Shown here piece after piece: positions 37,674 through 46,110 of a DNA stretch of 64,000 bases (position 1 is the first letter of the stretch; the number at the start of each line of letters is the position of its first letter). The position numbers and the translations under genes are program-made. This DNA comes from an uncultured Acidobacteriota bacterium. GTDB taxonomy: Bacteria > Acidobacteriota > Blastocatellia > RBC074. Below the pieces are notes generated by a model. That model saw only the letters and a program-made list of their open reading frames with translations, was not told where the DNA came from and did no database searches. The stretch lies in contig CADECP010000029.1 in the NCBI GenBank assembly GCA_902825875.1, positions 1 to 64,000 on the forward strand, read 5' to 3'.

Positions 37674-38660
37674 CTAACGCCTGTACCCAATTATCAACTC
37701 AGTCTTCTGCTCGGCATTGCCACGGTAAAATATCACAGCCACTTTACTCCTTGGTTTGGATAACCGGATGCGGCGATTAAACTCTTCGGGCGTCCGCACC
37801 TTGAAACCATTGAATTCAGTGATCACATCTCCATCACGCATTCCGCCAAGATCAGCCGGGCTGTTGTCATTCAAACCTTGAATTTCGACGCCGCATTTTT
37901 GCTCCCCCGGAATTCCGCAACGACGAATGGAGTTGTTTACCCCAAACCAGCCTTGCTCGCGCGTTTCCAGTTTCAGTTGCAGCGGAGCGTAATTTCGGTC
38001 GGCAACTTTGATCCACAAACTTAACGTTTCGCCTTCACGATAAACTTTGACGGGAACGACCTGGCCAACGGAAAGGCTATCTAAAACGTCTCGAAGCTCG
38101 GTGATGCTGCGAACTGACTTGTCATTCAGTTGCAAAACCAGGTCGCCCGCTTGAATGTTTGCCAACGCAGCCGGGCCATCGTCCGTGACCAGACTTTCAA
38201 CATAAGTGCCTTTGACGTCTTGCGGATACCCAGCGTCGGAAAGCAAACCAGGGCGAAAACCAAAAGCGTTGGGTACGTCTTCCGCCGAAACCCTGCGAAT
38301 TCTGTTTTCCATGACGTTTCGGCGAGAGTTGCTCACCTTCATTCCAATGCCGACGCCGACCATCATAAACATCGAAACCAGCACCAGCGCAAAAATCCAA
38401 AATGATTTTTGCCGCAGTAACCGCTTGCGCAACGAAGCCGTTTTGTATGGAGAACTCTCCATTGACGAAGTCGGATAAACCGAAACCGGCGGAGCATAAA
38501 ATTGCCCGGTGAATCCACTCGGCGTCCCTTGAGCCGCAGATGGATTGAACCGGCGTGTATCTTCCAACTCTGCGACAGACCCTGCCGCAGGAACTCCGCA
38601 CGAACGGCAAAAACGATCCTGACTGCCGCGCTCTGCACCACATGACTGGCAAATAGTCAT
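37674..38660 (-). CDS. Membrane-anchored PDZ protein with N-terminal zinc ribbon
   Basis: A 328-residue protein. The N-terminus has a zinc ribbon, CQSCGAERGSQDRFCRSCG (two CxxC knuckles), then a Pro/Ser-rich linker, one membrane helix near 90-112 (SFWIFALVLVSMFMMVGVGIG), and two PDZ domains outside the membrane (SLVTDDGPAALANIQAGDLVLQLNDKS; GLNDNSPADLGGMRDGDVITEFNG). There is no protease domain. PDZ domains without catalytic part usually act as scaffold or adaptor. CAGGAGG eight bases before the ATG at 38660 fixes the start. Confidence 0.82.
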   Translation of the reverse strand: MTICQSCGAERGSQDRFCRSCGVPAAGSVAELEDTRRFNPSAAQGTPSGFTGQFYAPPVSVYPTSSMESSPYKTASLRKRLLRQKSFWIFALVLVSMFMMVGVGIGMKVSNSRRNVMENRIRRVSAEDVPNAFGFRPGLLSDAGYPQDVKGTYVESLVTDDGPAALANIQAGDLVLQLNDKSVRSITELRDVLDSLSVGQVVPVKVYREGETLSLWIKVADRNYAPLQLKLETREQGWFGVNNSIRRCGIPGEQKCGVEIQGLNDNSPADLGGMRDGDVITEFNGFKVRTPEEFNRRIRLSKPRSKVAVIFYRGNAEQKTELIIGYRR

Positions 38661-38771
38661 TGAAACCTCCTGAATCAAACTTTTTGATGAAACTCTCTGG
38701 GTTGCTTGCTGGCGTTTACGACTGCCAACGCCGTTCGGTTCGCGGTCATTTCTAACCGGCAGCCAGCAATC

Positions 38772-40991
38772 TCACTTTTTGATTTCCAGTTCGACTTTGT
38801 TCAACTTGCCGCTGAAGACAAACTCGCCTTTGTCGGCGTAACTCGGAGTCACTGGCGACAGCGAATCGCGCCCAACATCGAAACCTTCCCACGAAATCAA
38901 AAACGGCAACGTGCGCGGAATCGCTGCTTCAGCGACTTTTCGGTCATTGATAAACAGCGCGCCAATTCCTTTCTCCTTCTGAAATTCAAAACGCAGAGCC
39001 GTTACACCAGTCGGAATTTCTTCGCTGGATTCGATCTTCGTGAATTTGCCGATGAAGTTGTATTCGTAAACCAAGCGGTTGTTTTTTACATAAAAGGTAT
39101 AACCGCTGCGATAACTGCCAAAAGCCGCAAGCACGCCTTCGGCGGTTTTGTCTGCGCGTTCGACATGAGCCGTAATCGTGTGAGATTGGCCGCGAGTGTC
39201 TGGCGCGGCTCCCGGATTCCAGTGATCCATTCCCGGATAAAACGTGAAGCTGTTACGGCTTTGCGGAGATTCGGCAATATGCGGAAACCAAATTTGAATC
39301 GTCCGATCATCCAGCGGCAACACGCCGTACTTTTCGGCTTCGCGTTGCCAGACGGTTTGCAGCTCTTTCAGCTTGTCGGGGAATTTGTCGGCGACGTTGT
39401 GAACAGCCGAAAAGTCCTCCATCGTGTTGAACAACTCCCACTTGTCCTGATCGAACGGAGCGCCGCGATTGTGAGCGACGGCGGCAGTCCAACCTTCGTG
39501 CCAGATGGCGCGGTGGCCGATCATTTCAAAGTATTGAGTCGTTTTCCGAGTCGGCGCTTTCGCGTCGGCAAAGGTGTAAGCCATGCTGACGCCAGCGATT
39601 GGCAACTGTTCAACTCCGCGATGAACCGTCGGAGCTTTCAAGTTCAGAGCTTCCAAAACTGTCGGCGTAACATCCGTGATGTGATGAAACTGCGTGCGAA
39701 TCGCGCCTTTGTCTTTGATCCCGGCTGGCCAGTGAACGATGAATGGATCGCGTATGCCTCCGAAATGCGTGTTCTGTTTGTAGCGTTGAAACGGCGTGTT
39801 CGACGCCTGTGACCAGCCCCACGGAATGTTGCTGAATCCGCGCTCGGTTCCGATCTGGTCAATGCGCGCTAAGTTGTCGGCCAGGTTTTCAGGAATGCCG
39901 TTGTAATACGCCGTAGCATTGACGGTTCCCGTCGCGCCGCCTTCCTGGCTGGAGCCGTTGTCGGAAACCAAAACCAGCAAGGTGTTTTCCAGCTTGCCGC
40001 TTTCTTCCAGATATTTTGTCAGCCGTCCGATTTGCGCGTCGGCGTGTTCAATAAATCCGGCATAAGCTTCCTGCAAACGAATGAACAATCGCTTTTCGTC
40101 CGCCGACAAAGTTTCCCAAGCTTTGACGCCCTCGTTGCGTGGAGCCAGTTCTGTATTCTGTGGAACGATTCCCAGCTTTTTCATTCGCGCCAATCGGTCG
40201 GCGCGAATCGCGTCCCAACCTTTGTCGAAAACGCCTTTGTAACGATCAAGGAATTCTTTCGGAGCTTGATGAGGCGCGTGGGCTGCGCCAAAGGCCAGAT
40301 ACGTGAAAAACGGCTTGCCTGGCAAAGCCATTTGCTGATTGCCGATGAACTCAATCGCCTTGTCCACCAAATCTTCGCTGAGATGATAACCCGCGCGGCG
40401 CGTAGGTTCGACACGATGATTGTCGTAAGTCAGCGCCGGAAAGTATTGGTCGGTTTCGGCGTCCAGAAATCCGTAAAAGCGATCAAAGCCGCGTCCCAAC
40501 GGCCAGTTGTCATACGGCCCCGCCGGAGTCGTTTCATACGTCGGAGCCAGATGCCATTTGCCCAACGCAAAAGTGTTGTAACCGTTGTCGCGCAAAACTT
40601 CTGACAACATCGCGGCTTTTTTCGTCACTTTGCCTTTGGCGTTTTCTTCGGTAGTGACCATGTTTGTGATGGCGCGAACGCCTACGGTGTGATGATTGCG
40701 CCCGGTCAGCAAAGCCGCCCGCGAAGGCGAACACAACGCCGTCGTGTGAAAGTTGTTGTAACGTAATCCCCCAGCCGCCAGCCGATCAATGTTCGGCGTT
40801 TTGATTTCCGATCCGTAACAGCCCAGATCGGCAAAGCCTACGTCATCCAGAACGACGTAAACGACGTTGGTCTTTGGTGATTGGCTGGCTTGCTGCTGTA
40901 TGGCCAAACCCGGCTTCGAGCCGAACAAGCCAACCAACAACACGACAAACAAACACAGATTGAGTCTTTGCGGATTCGGTTTCGATTTCAC
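38772..40991 (-). CDS. Exported arylsulfatase-type sulfatase
   Basis: A 739-residue sulfatase. N-terminal signal/anchor (LNLCLFVVLLVGLFGSKPGLAI), metal-binding VVLDDVGFADLGCYG, and the formylglycine motif CSPSRAALLTGR with the cysteine at residue 87 that must be oxidised by an FGE. Further sulfatase motifs: GKWHL, VSDNGSS, HFGGIRDPFIVHWP. A C-terminal beta-sandwich of about 150 residues follows. I choose the GTG at 40991 because GGAGG lies eight bases upstream and the signal sequence follows; an upstream ATG-like frame has no such site. Likely substrate is an aryl or glycan sulfate; unresolved. No sulfatase-modifying gene is in the window. Confidence 0.85.
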   Translation of the reverse strand: MKSKPNPQRLNLCLFVVLLVGLFGSKPGLAIQQQASQSPKTNVVYVVLDDVGFADLGCYGSEIKTPNIDRLAAGGLRYNNFHTTALCSPSRAALLTGRNHHTVGVRAITNMVTTEENAKGKVTKKAAMLSEVLRDNGYNTFALGKWHLAPTYETTPAGPYDNWPLGRGFDRFYGFLDAETDQYFPALTYDNHRVEPTRRAGYHLSEDLVDKAIEFIGNQQMALPGKPFFTYLAFGAAHAPHQAPKEFLDRYKGVFDKGWDAIRADRLARMKKLGIVPQNTELAPRNEGVKAWETLSADEKRLFIRLQEAYAGFIEHADAQIGRLTKYLEESGKLENTLLVLVSDNGSSQEGGATGTVNATAYYNGIPENLADNLARIDQIGTERGFSNIPWGWSQASNTPFQRYKQNTHFGGIRDPFIVHWPAGIKDKGAIRTQFHHITDVTPTVLEALNLKAPTVHRGVEQLPIAGVSMAYTFADAKAPTRKTTQYFEMIGHRAIWHEGWTAAVAHNRGAPFDQDKWELFNTMEDFSAVHNVADKFPDKLKELQTVWQREAEKYGVLPLDDRTIQIWFPHIAESPQSRNSFTFYPGMDHWNPGAAPDTRGQSHTITAHVERADKTAEGVLAAFGSYRSGYTFYVKNNRLVYEYNFIGKFTKIESSEEIPTGVTALRFEFQKEKGIGALFINDRKVAEAAIPRTLPFLISWEGFDVGRDSLSPVTPSYADKGEFVFSGKLNKVELEIKK

Positions 40992-41025
40992 AGAGTTAGC
41001 CTCCAGTCGAAGAATGTTTTTGAGA

Positions 41026-41102
41026 TAACGGAACAAACGGAAATAACGGAAAAATACCGTCTATCTTTTTCCGTTTATTCCGTTATTTCCGTCTGTTCCG
41101 TA
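41026..41102. repeat. Inverted acggaa(ata)acgg repeat
   Basis: Left arm taacggaacaaacggaaataa (41026-41046, then cggaaaaa) and right arm (41066-41102) are complementary with one 8-base insertion, around a short centre. It lies upstream of the sulfatase start and downstream of the DCC gene stop. Confidence 0.7.
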
Positions 41103-41129
41103 AGCTTCAGTAGTTTTTCTGAAAAGCGA

Positions 41130-41519
41130 TCACCGCTTCAAAGCACAAGCTTTCAATCCAAACCATGCTGAGATTCGGTGACGATTCACCGCTACCAGTT
41201 TGTAGCCGATGACTTCACACAGCAGCAGAATCGGCAGCGCATAAGTCAAAACGATCAGCGGCTTCCAGACTGGTCGTTGCCACAAGAAATAATTCACGCC
41301 AAAGGCTCCGCCGTAAACGCGGCCACTCCGAGTAATCACTTTCAATTCTTTCGTGCAGCTTTCGTAGCTGATGCCAAATTTCAGTAATTCGCTTTCGTCA
41401 AACATCAGGTAAGACTGAACGACGAATTCGCTGTTCACTCGTTTGGCAAGCTCAGAACACCACGTGCAAATGCCGCAATCGCCATCAAACAGCAGATGAT
41501 CTTTTTCCGCTTGAATCAC
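41130..41519 (-). CDS. DCC-family thiol-disulfide oxidoreductase (DUF393)
   Basis: A 129-residue protein with the family motif DGDCGICTWC near residue 12-21 (a DxDCxxC redox-like pair), then a membrane-like stretch PLIVLTYALPILLLCEVIGY and a basic tail. DCC proteins are thioredoxin-fold-like; their activity is not established in most cases. Start is GTG (41517-41519), overlapping the stop of the DUF2071 gene in GTGA, so translation is coupled. The pairing of DCC with DUF2071 is common in bacteria. Confidence 0.78.
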   Translation of the reverse strand: MIQAEKDHLLFDGDCGICTWCSELAKRVNSEFVVQSYLMFDESELLKFGISYESCTKELKVITRSGRVYGGAFGVNYFLWQRPVWKPLIVLTYALPILLLCEVIGYKLVAVNRHRISAWFGLKACALKR

Positions 41520-42244
41520 AGCCGGACTCCTTTTCGCACGATGATCGGCGAACCGTCGGCGACAAAAGCCGAGCTTGGTTTGCCGCTTAAAGCTTCGACA
41601 AACTGCGCGCCGTAAACGAGTTCAACATCGCAATCGAACTCGGCTTCGCTGACTTGCCAGACATTCCACGACGGATGTTCGACTTGATATTCAACCGTGC
41701 CGCCATCGCGTTGCCGCGCGTAGCCCCAGTAATGTTCGGTGATGAATTCTTCTTCGGAACCGGCGACCAGCGGCTGAGCTTTGCCAGTGGCGCGAATGCG
41801 CAAAAAGTTCCGGCCAGTTTTTTCCATCCAGCCGTATTCGACCAACCCGCTTTTGGTGAAGGAAGCTTCGCCCAAATCCGTGCCGTGCCACATCCGCCTG
41901 GCCACATAATTTTCGTTGTAAGCCACACGCGCGACAGCGGCAATGGCAAAACGCGGAACGATTTCTTTGACAAAAACGACGCCGCGCCGCCAACCGTCTT
42001 CAGCTTTGCGGCGAACGTAAAAGCGCAAATTGATCTCTTCAAAGTTGCGATGAAACGGAATCGCCAAGCCAGCAACGCGCGTGTTCAAAAACAGGAAGCC
42101 GACTTCGCTGACGAAGGTTTTGCCTTGCCACGTGTCCAACTCGGTTCCGCGCGGAACCAGCGGCTGCAAAATCGCCGGATCAATTTCGTAATTTATCATT
42201 GCCAGAGAGCGCCACTCTGCGGTCAGAAACTCTTGAGTTTTCAT
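41516..42244 (-). CDS. DUF2071 (YqjF-like) protein
   Basis: A 242-residue cytoplasmic protein of the DUF2071 family: EWRSLAMINYEIDPAILQPLVPRGTELD at the N-terminus, then GKTFVSEVGFLFLNTRVAG..PFHRNFEEINLRFYVRR and the WHGTD..EASFTKSGLVEYGWMEK segment are typical. It folds as an acetoacetate-decarboxylase-like barrel but no activity is known. It precedes and overlaps the DCC gene. Confidence 0.82.
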   Translation of the reverse strand: MKTQEFLTAEWRSLAMINYEIDPAILQPLVPRGTELDTWQGKTFVSEVGFLFLNTRVAGLAIPFHRNFEEINLRFYVRRKAEDGWRRGVVFVKEIVPRFAIAAVARVAYNENYVARRMWHGTDLGEASFTKSGLVEYGWMEKTGRNFLRIRATGKAQPLVAGSEEEFITEHYWGYARQRDGGTVEYQVEHPSWNVWQVSEAEFDCDVELVYGAQFVEALSGKPSSAFVADGSPIIVRKGVRL

Positions 42245-42318
42245 ATCGGTGTCTCTGGCGCATTATCATTCGCCGACAGAAAGCCATCAAGAAACCGCGA
42301 ACCACAAACTGATCTTCT

Positions 42319-42825
42319 CTAAAATCGCCACCGAGTCGCATCTTTCGGAAACTGTGTCCACGCCAGTACAACTTTTGGCGTGAAGATAAAGGTTCCCGGC
42401 GCTTCGTAATCTTCGGGCTTCGGGCGGTAGCCGTACTTTTCAGCCGAAAGATCAGCCAGTTGAACGGTCAGAGCCTTGTCCGGATTCGCCATTGGACGCG
42501 CCTCGCCCTGCAAAATTACGACATCCGAACCGCTTTCCAGATGAACCGTAACCGCTGAATTTTCGGCCAGATTGCGGCTGCGTTTGGTTGTCATGCCTCC
42601 GCCAAAATACAGCTTGTTTTCTTTCCACAATCCCCACACCGGAGTCGCATGCGGATGCGCGTCGTGGCTGACTGTGCAAATCCAATAGTTTTGCGCCGCC
42701 GTCATTCGTTCAGTCACGTGCGACCAATCCAGCATTCCTTTTTTGTTTGCGGGAATGCCGTAACCGGGCATGTGCGGACGGTCAGCTATTGGAGATGTGG
42801 TTGCGGTACGAAATTCCTTTTTCAT
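42319..42825 (-). CDS. PNPOx-like flavin-binding split-barrel protein
   Basis: A 168-residue protein of the pyridoxamine-phosphate oxidase-like fold: [44 protein letters not shown] (strands 1-3 with FMN/F420-contact His), then [30 protein letters not shown]. Likely an FMN- or F420-dependent reductase of unknown substrate. I set the start at 42825 because AAAGGA lies upstream; a frame continues to 42840. Follows closely the alpha/beta hydrolase gene. Confidence 0.8.
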   Translation of the reverse strand: MKKEFRTATTSPIADRPHMPGYGIPANKKGMLDWSHVTERMTAAQNYWICTVSHDAHPHATPVWGLWKENKLYFGGGMTTKRSRNLAENSAVTVHLESGSDVVILQGEARPMANPDKALTVQLADLSAEKYGYRPKPEDYEAPGTFIFTPKVVLAWTQFPKDATRWRF

Positions 42826-42846
42826 GACTTTTCCTTTCATCTAGTT

Positions 42847-43719
42847 TTACGACGCCTGAAACACGCCGTGAATGAAAGCAGTGATCCGATTGCGATAAGC
42901 CTCTCCGCCGCGGCCGGCCAGATTGTGGCCGCCGTTTTCAATGATGAACAACTGTTTTGGTTCTTTCGCCGAAGCAAACAACTTGCGACCTTGCGCGACG
43001 GGAATCGTTCGGTCGTCGGTTCCGTGAGCCACCAGCACAGGGCAATTGGCGCTGGCGATTTTGCGAAACGATTCAAATCGGTTTTTGGCCAGCCGCCGCA
43101 CAAAGCCAGGAAGAAACGGCAGCGCAAACTCGCCCATTTCGTCGGCAGAACTCAAGCCGGATTCGACCACCAACGCGCCAACCGGTTTGCGCGAAGCCAC
43201 ATCAATCGCCACAGTCGTCCCCAGCGACATTCCGTACAGCACCAGCTTTTCCGGCTTCACGCCGCGTTCGTTCAGCAAATAGTTGTAAGCCGCTTCGCCG
43301 TCGGCATTCAGCGCCCATTCGTCTGTCACTTCGCCGTCGCTGCGTCCGTAGCCTCGATAATCGAAAAGCAAAACATCAAAGCCGTCTTCGGCCAGCTTCA
43401 CGCCGTACCAGCCCGCGTTGGTGATGTTGCCGCCGTTTCCGTGACAGTGAAGGATCGTTGCCAGCGGAGGTTGCTGGCGAGCTTTCAAAAACCATCCGTG
43501 AATCCGCTGGCCGTTGGCAACGTTGATCCAAACATCTTCGCCATTCGGCGGCGGAGTCCATTCCACGCCCGGCGAATACCGATCCGGATGATGCGTCATG
43601 AATTGCTCCACGCGGCGCAACGTGACGAAGCAAATCACCGCCAAAATCGGCAGGTAAATCGCCAGCCGAGCCGCGCGCGGCAGCCGAAAGAAGGAAAAGC
43701 GTTTGGGTTTGTTTTCCAT
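42847..43719 (-). CDS. Membrane-anchored alpha/beta hydrolase
   Basis: A 290-residue hydrolase with an N-terminal anchor (about 18-34). Oxyanion segment HCHGNGGNITN, nucleophile S165 in GMSLG, acid in HGTDDRT and His in NGGHN complete the triad. This is the BEM46/YfhR-like group of bacterial esterases or lipases of uncertain substrate. It is separated by about 20 bases from the PNPOx gene downstream. Confidence 0.85.
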   Translation of the reverse strand: MENKPKRFSFFRLPRAARLAIYLPILAVICFVTLRRVEQFMTHHPDRYSPGVEWTPPPNGEDVWINVANGQRIHGWFLKARQQPPLATILHCHGNGGNITNAGWYGVKLAEDGFDVLLFDYRGYGRSDGEVTDEWALNADGEAAYNYLLNERGVKPEKLVLYGMSLGTTVAIDVASRKPVGALVVESGLSSADEMGEFALPFLPGFVRRLAKNRFESFRKIASANCPVLVAHGTDDRTIPVAQGRKLFASAKEPKQLFIIENGGHNLAGRGGEAYRNRITAFIHGVFQAS

Positions 43720-43731
43720 GCCAACCGGTAC

Positions 43732-43769
43732 GAAAAGAAAAAGCGCAGCGTTCGACAGAACTCTGCGCT
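43732..43769 (-). terminator. Terminator behind the S9 peptidase
   Basis: On the minus strand the stem AGCGCAG/CTGCGCT (43763-43769 with 43742-43748) is followed by TTTTCTTTTCG. It lies just upstream of the alpha/beta hydrolase start and downstream of the S9 peptidase gene. Confidence 0.7.
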
Positions 43770-43788
43770 CAGATGAGAAACGGGAATA

Positions 43789-43850
43789 GACAGGATGAAC
43801 AAGATTTACGGGATGGAGATAAATTCTGTTACATCCTGTAAATCCTGTTG
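43789..43850. repeat. Copy of the aggatttaca repeat
   Basis: gacaggatgaacaagatttac (43789-43809) and catcctgtaaatcctgtt (43833-43850) form an imperfect inverted pair, the same repeat family as the perfect 30-bp palindrome at 34845-34914. Confidence 0.75.
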
Positions 43851-43857
43851 AATAATC

Positions 43858-45987
43858 CTATCTTGAAGCTGTCGCGCCGCCCGGCTTCAACCATTGATCG
43901 AACCAGTCGAGCACAGTCTTGTACCAAAGCTCACTGTTCTGCGGCTTCAAAATCCAGTGGCCTTCGTCGGGGAAATAAAGCAGCCGCGACGGGACGTTTT
44001 TGCGTTGGAGCGTGGAAAACAACTGTATGCCTTCGCCAATCGGCACGCGGTAATCCAGTTCGCCGTGAACAACCAAAGTTGGCGTTTTGAACTTCGCGGC
44101 GTGCATGTGCGGTGACCATTTTGTGTATAGCTCAGGCTTTTCCCACGGCGTACCTTTGAATTCCCATTCCTGGAACCACAACTCTTCGGTGGCATACATG
44201 CTGACCGAATTGAAAATGCCGGCGTGCGAAACGTAGGCTTTGAAACGGTCTGTGTGCCCCATCATCCAGTTCACCATGTAACCGCCGTAAGAACCGCCAG
44301 CGGCTCCGATGCGCGCTGGATCAACGTAACCTTGCTTGACGACGTAATCCACGCCCTTCATCAAATCTTCGTAAACCGCGCCGCCCCATTCGCCGCTGAT
44401 TTGTTCGGTGAAACCTTGCCCGTAACCCGTCGAACCGTGCGGGTTGATAAGCACTGTCACGTAACCGCGCGCCGCCCACATTTGCGCGTTCCAGCGATAG
44501 CCCCAATTGTCCAGCCATGCGCCTTGCGGCCCACCGTGAACCAGCAAGACCATCGGATACTTTTTCGCTTTGTCGAATTGCGGCGGCTTGACGATGAAGC
44601 CGTGAATTTTGGAAACCTGATTTTTGCCGAAATCCGTGGTGACTTTGGCCTTGCCCAGCTTGTGGGTTTTCGGATTTGGCAAGGAAACCTTTGCGCCGTC
44701 GAACCAGAAATCTTCAGCCGCGTTCAAATCAAGCTGCGCTAGCAAGGCTGCGTTGGTTTTGGTCAGTTGTCTGGCGTTCGTGCCATCGGAATTTGCGGCA
44801 AAGACTTCAGCGGGCATCGTCAAACTTGACCGCGTGAAGGCAAGCGTTTTGCCATCGGTGGAAAGCGAAATGCCGTTGCTGGCAGTTTTGGCTATCAACG
44901 ATTCCACTCCGCCTTCATTGATTGAAACCGAACCGAGCAGTTCGCGTCCCTGGTCTTCGGCAACCAAAAACAATCCCTGACTGTCAGCCGCCCAAATCAC
45001 TTCGCCGACGCTGCGGTCAAAATCCGTCGTCAATTCTTTCACTGCGCCGCTTTGCCGGTTGTACAGCATCAGCTTGAAGCGGTCGGCTTCGTAGCCGTAA
45101 CGATCCTGCGAGCGGTAGGCGATCCATTTTCCGTCCGGCGAATAACGCGGCGTGCTGTCGTAACCGGTGTTCGCGCCGGTGATGCGTTTGGCTTCGCCGC
45201 CCGCGATTGGCACGATGAACAGGTCGTTGTTCGTGCTCAGAGCTTCCTGCTTGTCTGTGTTGCGCGCAAAGCAAAGCTCTTTGCCGTCGGGCGAAAAGTC
45301 ATAAGCCAGCGGGTCGCCAAGCGAGAACGGCGGCGAATCGAAATCCCCTGGCGTCAGGTCTTTGGCTGCGCCGCCATTCGCCGAAACAACAAACACGTGC
45401 GAACGCTTGCCGAGCTTGAAATCCGACCAGTGACGATAAAGCAATCGGTCAGCGATGACGGCTTTGACTTTGCTGGCGTCGGCGGCTGCGGCTTTGTCGG
45501 CGGTGCATTTCAGGTCGGCGCATTCGGGATAAACTTCGGTGGAAAAGGCGAAGAGCTTGCCGTCAGGCGACCAGGTGAAATCAGCCACGCCGAGCGGCAC
45601 GTCCGTCACTTTGCGCGGATTCGAGCTATCCGCAGCCGCGACGAAAATCTGCGGCGCTCCGTCGCGCGAAGATAAAAACGCGATCCATTTGCCGTCGGCA
45701 GACCAGCGCGGCGTGTCGTCGTTGCGCTGCGAAGTAATCAATTGTCGCGCCTCTCCACCAGCAGTCGGGACAAGCCAGATGCTGCGTTTGCCGCGATTGG
45801 CTTGTTTATCAATCGCGTTGACGACATAAGCGACCCATTTGCCGTCTGGTGAAATCTGAGCGTCGGCCACACGCTTCATCGAAATCAGATCGTCGAATGC
45901 GATGGGGCGTTTGGTTTGAGCCAACACCGTCAAGCTGAAATAAGCGGTAAACGCCAATAGGCAGATTGTTTTCAAAAAAGACTTCAT
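43858..45987 (-). CDS. Secreted S9-family peptidase (acylaminoacyl-peptidase-like)
   Basis: A 709-residue protein: signal peptide to about 23 (SLTVLAQ), a TolB-like beta-propeller (blades such as QISPDGKWVAYV, PRWSADGKWIAFLSS, FTWSPDGKLFAFST) to about 420, and a prolyl-oligopeptidase catalytic domain with S566 in GGSYGGYM, D645 in HGELDYRVP and H677 in DEGHWI. It trims short peptides in the periplasm or outside. Together with the M14 peptidase it points to extracellular peptide scavenging. Confidence 0.9.
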   Translation of the reverse strand: MKSFLKTICLLAFTAYFSLTVLAQTKRPIAFDDLISMKRVADAQISPDGKWVAYVVNAIDKQANRGKRSIWLVPTAGGEARQLITSQRNDDTPRWSADGKWIAFLSSRDGAPQIFVAAADSSNPRKVTDVPLGVADFTWSPDGKLFAFSTEVYPECADLKCTADKAAAADASKVKAVIADRLLYRHWSDFKLGKRSHVFVVSANGGAAKDLTPGDFDSPPFSLGDPLAYDFSPDGKELCFARNTDKQEALSTNNDLFIVPIAGGEAKRITGANTGYDSTPRYSPDGKWIAYRSQDRYGYEADRFKLMLYNRQSGAVKELTTDFDRSVGEVIWAADSQGLFLVAEDQGRELLGSVSINEGGVESLIAKTASNGISLSTDGKTLAFTRSSLTMPAEVFAANSDGTNARQLTKTNAALLAQLDLNAAEDFWFDGAKVSLPNPKTHKLGKAKVTTDFGKNQVSKIHGFIVKPPQFDKAKKYPMVLLVHGGPQGAWLDNWGYRWNAQMWAARGYVTVLINPHGSTGYGQGFTEQISGEWGGAVYEDLMKGVDYVVKQGYVDPARIGAAGGSYGGYMVNWMMGHTDRFKAYVSHAGIFNSVSMYATEELWFQEWEFKGTPWEKPELYTKWSPHMHAAKFKTPTLVVHGELDYRVPIGEGIQLFSTLQRKNVPSRLLYFPDEGHWILKPQNSELWYKTVLDWFDQWLKPGGATASR

Positions 45988-46000
45988 TACTCTCTCCGTT

Positions 46001-46106
46001 TGGAGTGCGGCGACTGGTCGCCGCTTTCCTTTCTTTGTCGAACATTCCGGTTGATCGGCAGTGATTTGAGACTAATGCAAAAGCGGCGACCAGTCGCCGC
46101 ACTCCA
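46001..46106. repeat. 27-bp perfect inverted repeat with inner palindrome
   Basis: Arms tggagtgcggcgactggtcg (46001-46020, continuing ccgcttt) and the exact complement at 46080-46106 flank a 52-base unique centre. Each arm contains its own palindrome gcggcgac-tg-gtcgccgc. It fills the gap between the esterase and the S9 peptidase genes. Confidence 0.9.
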
Positions 46107-46110
46107 GAAA

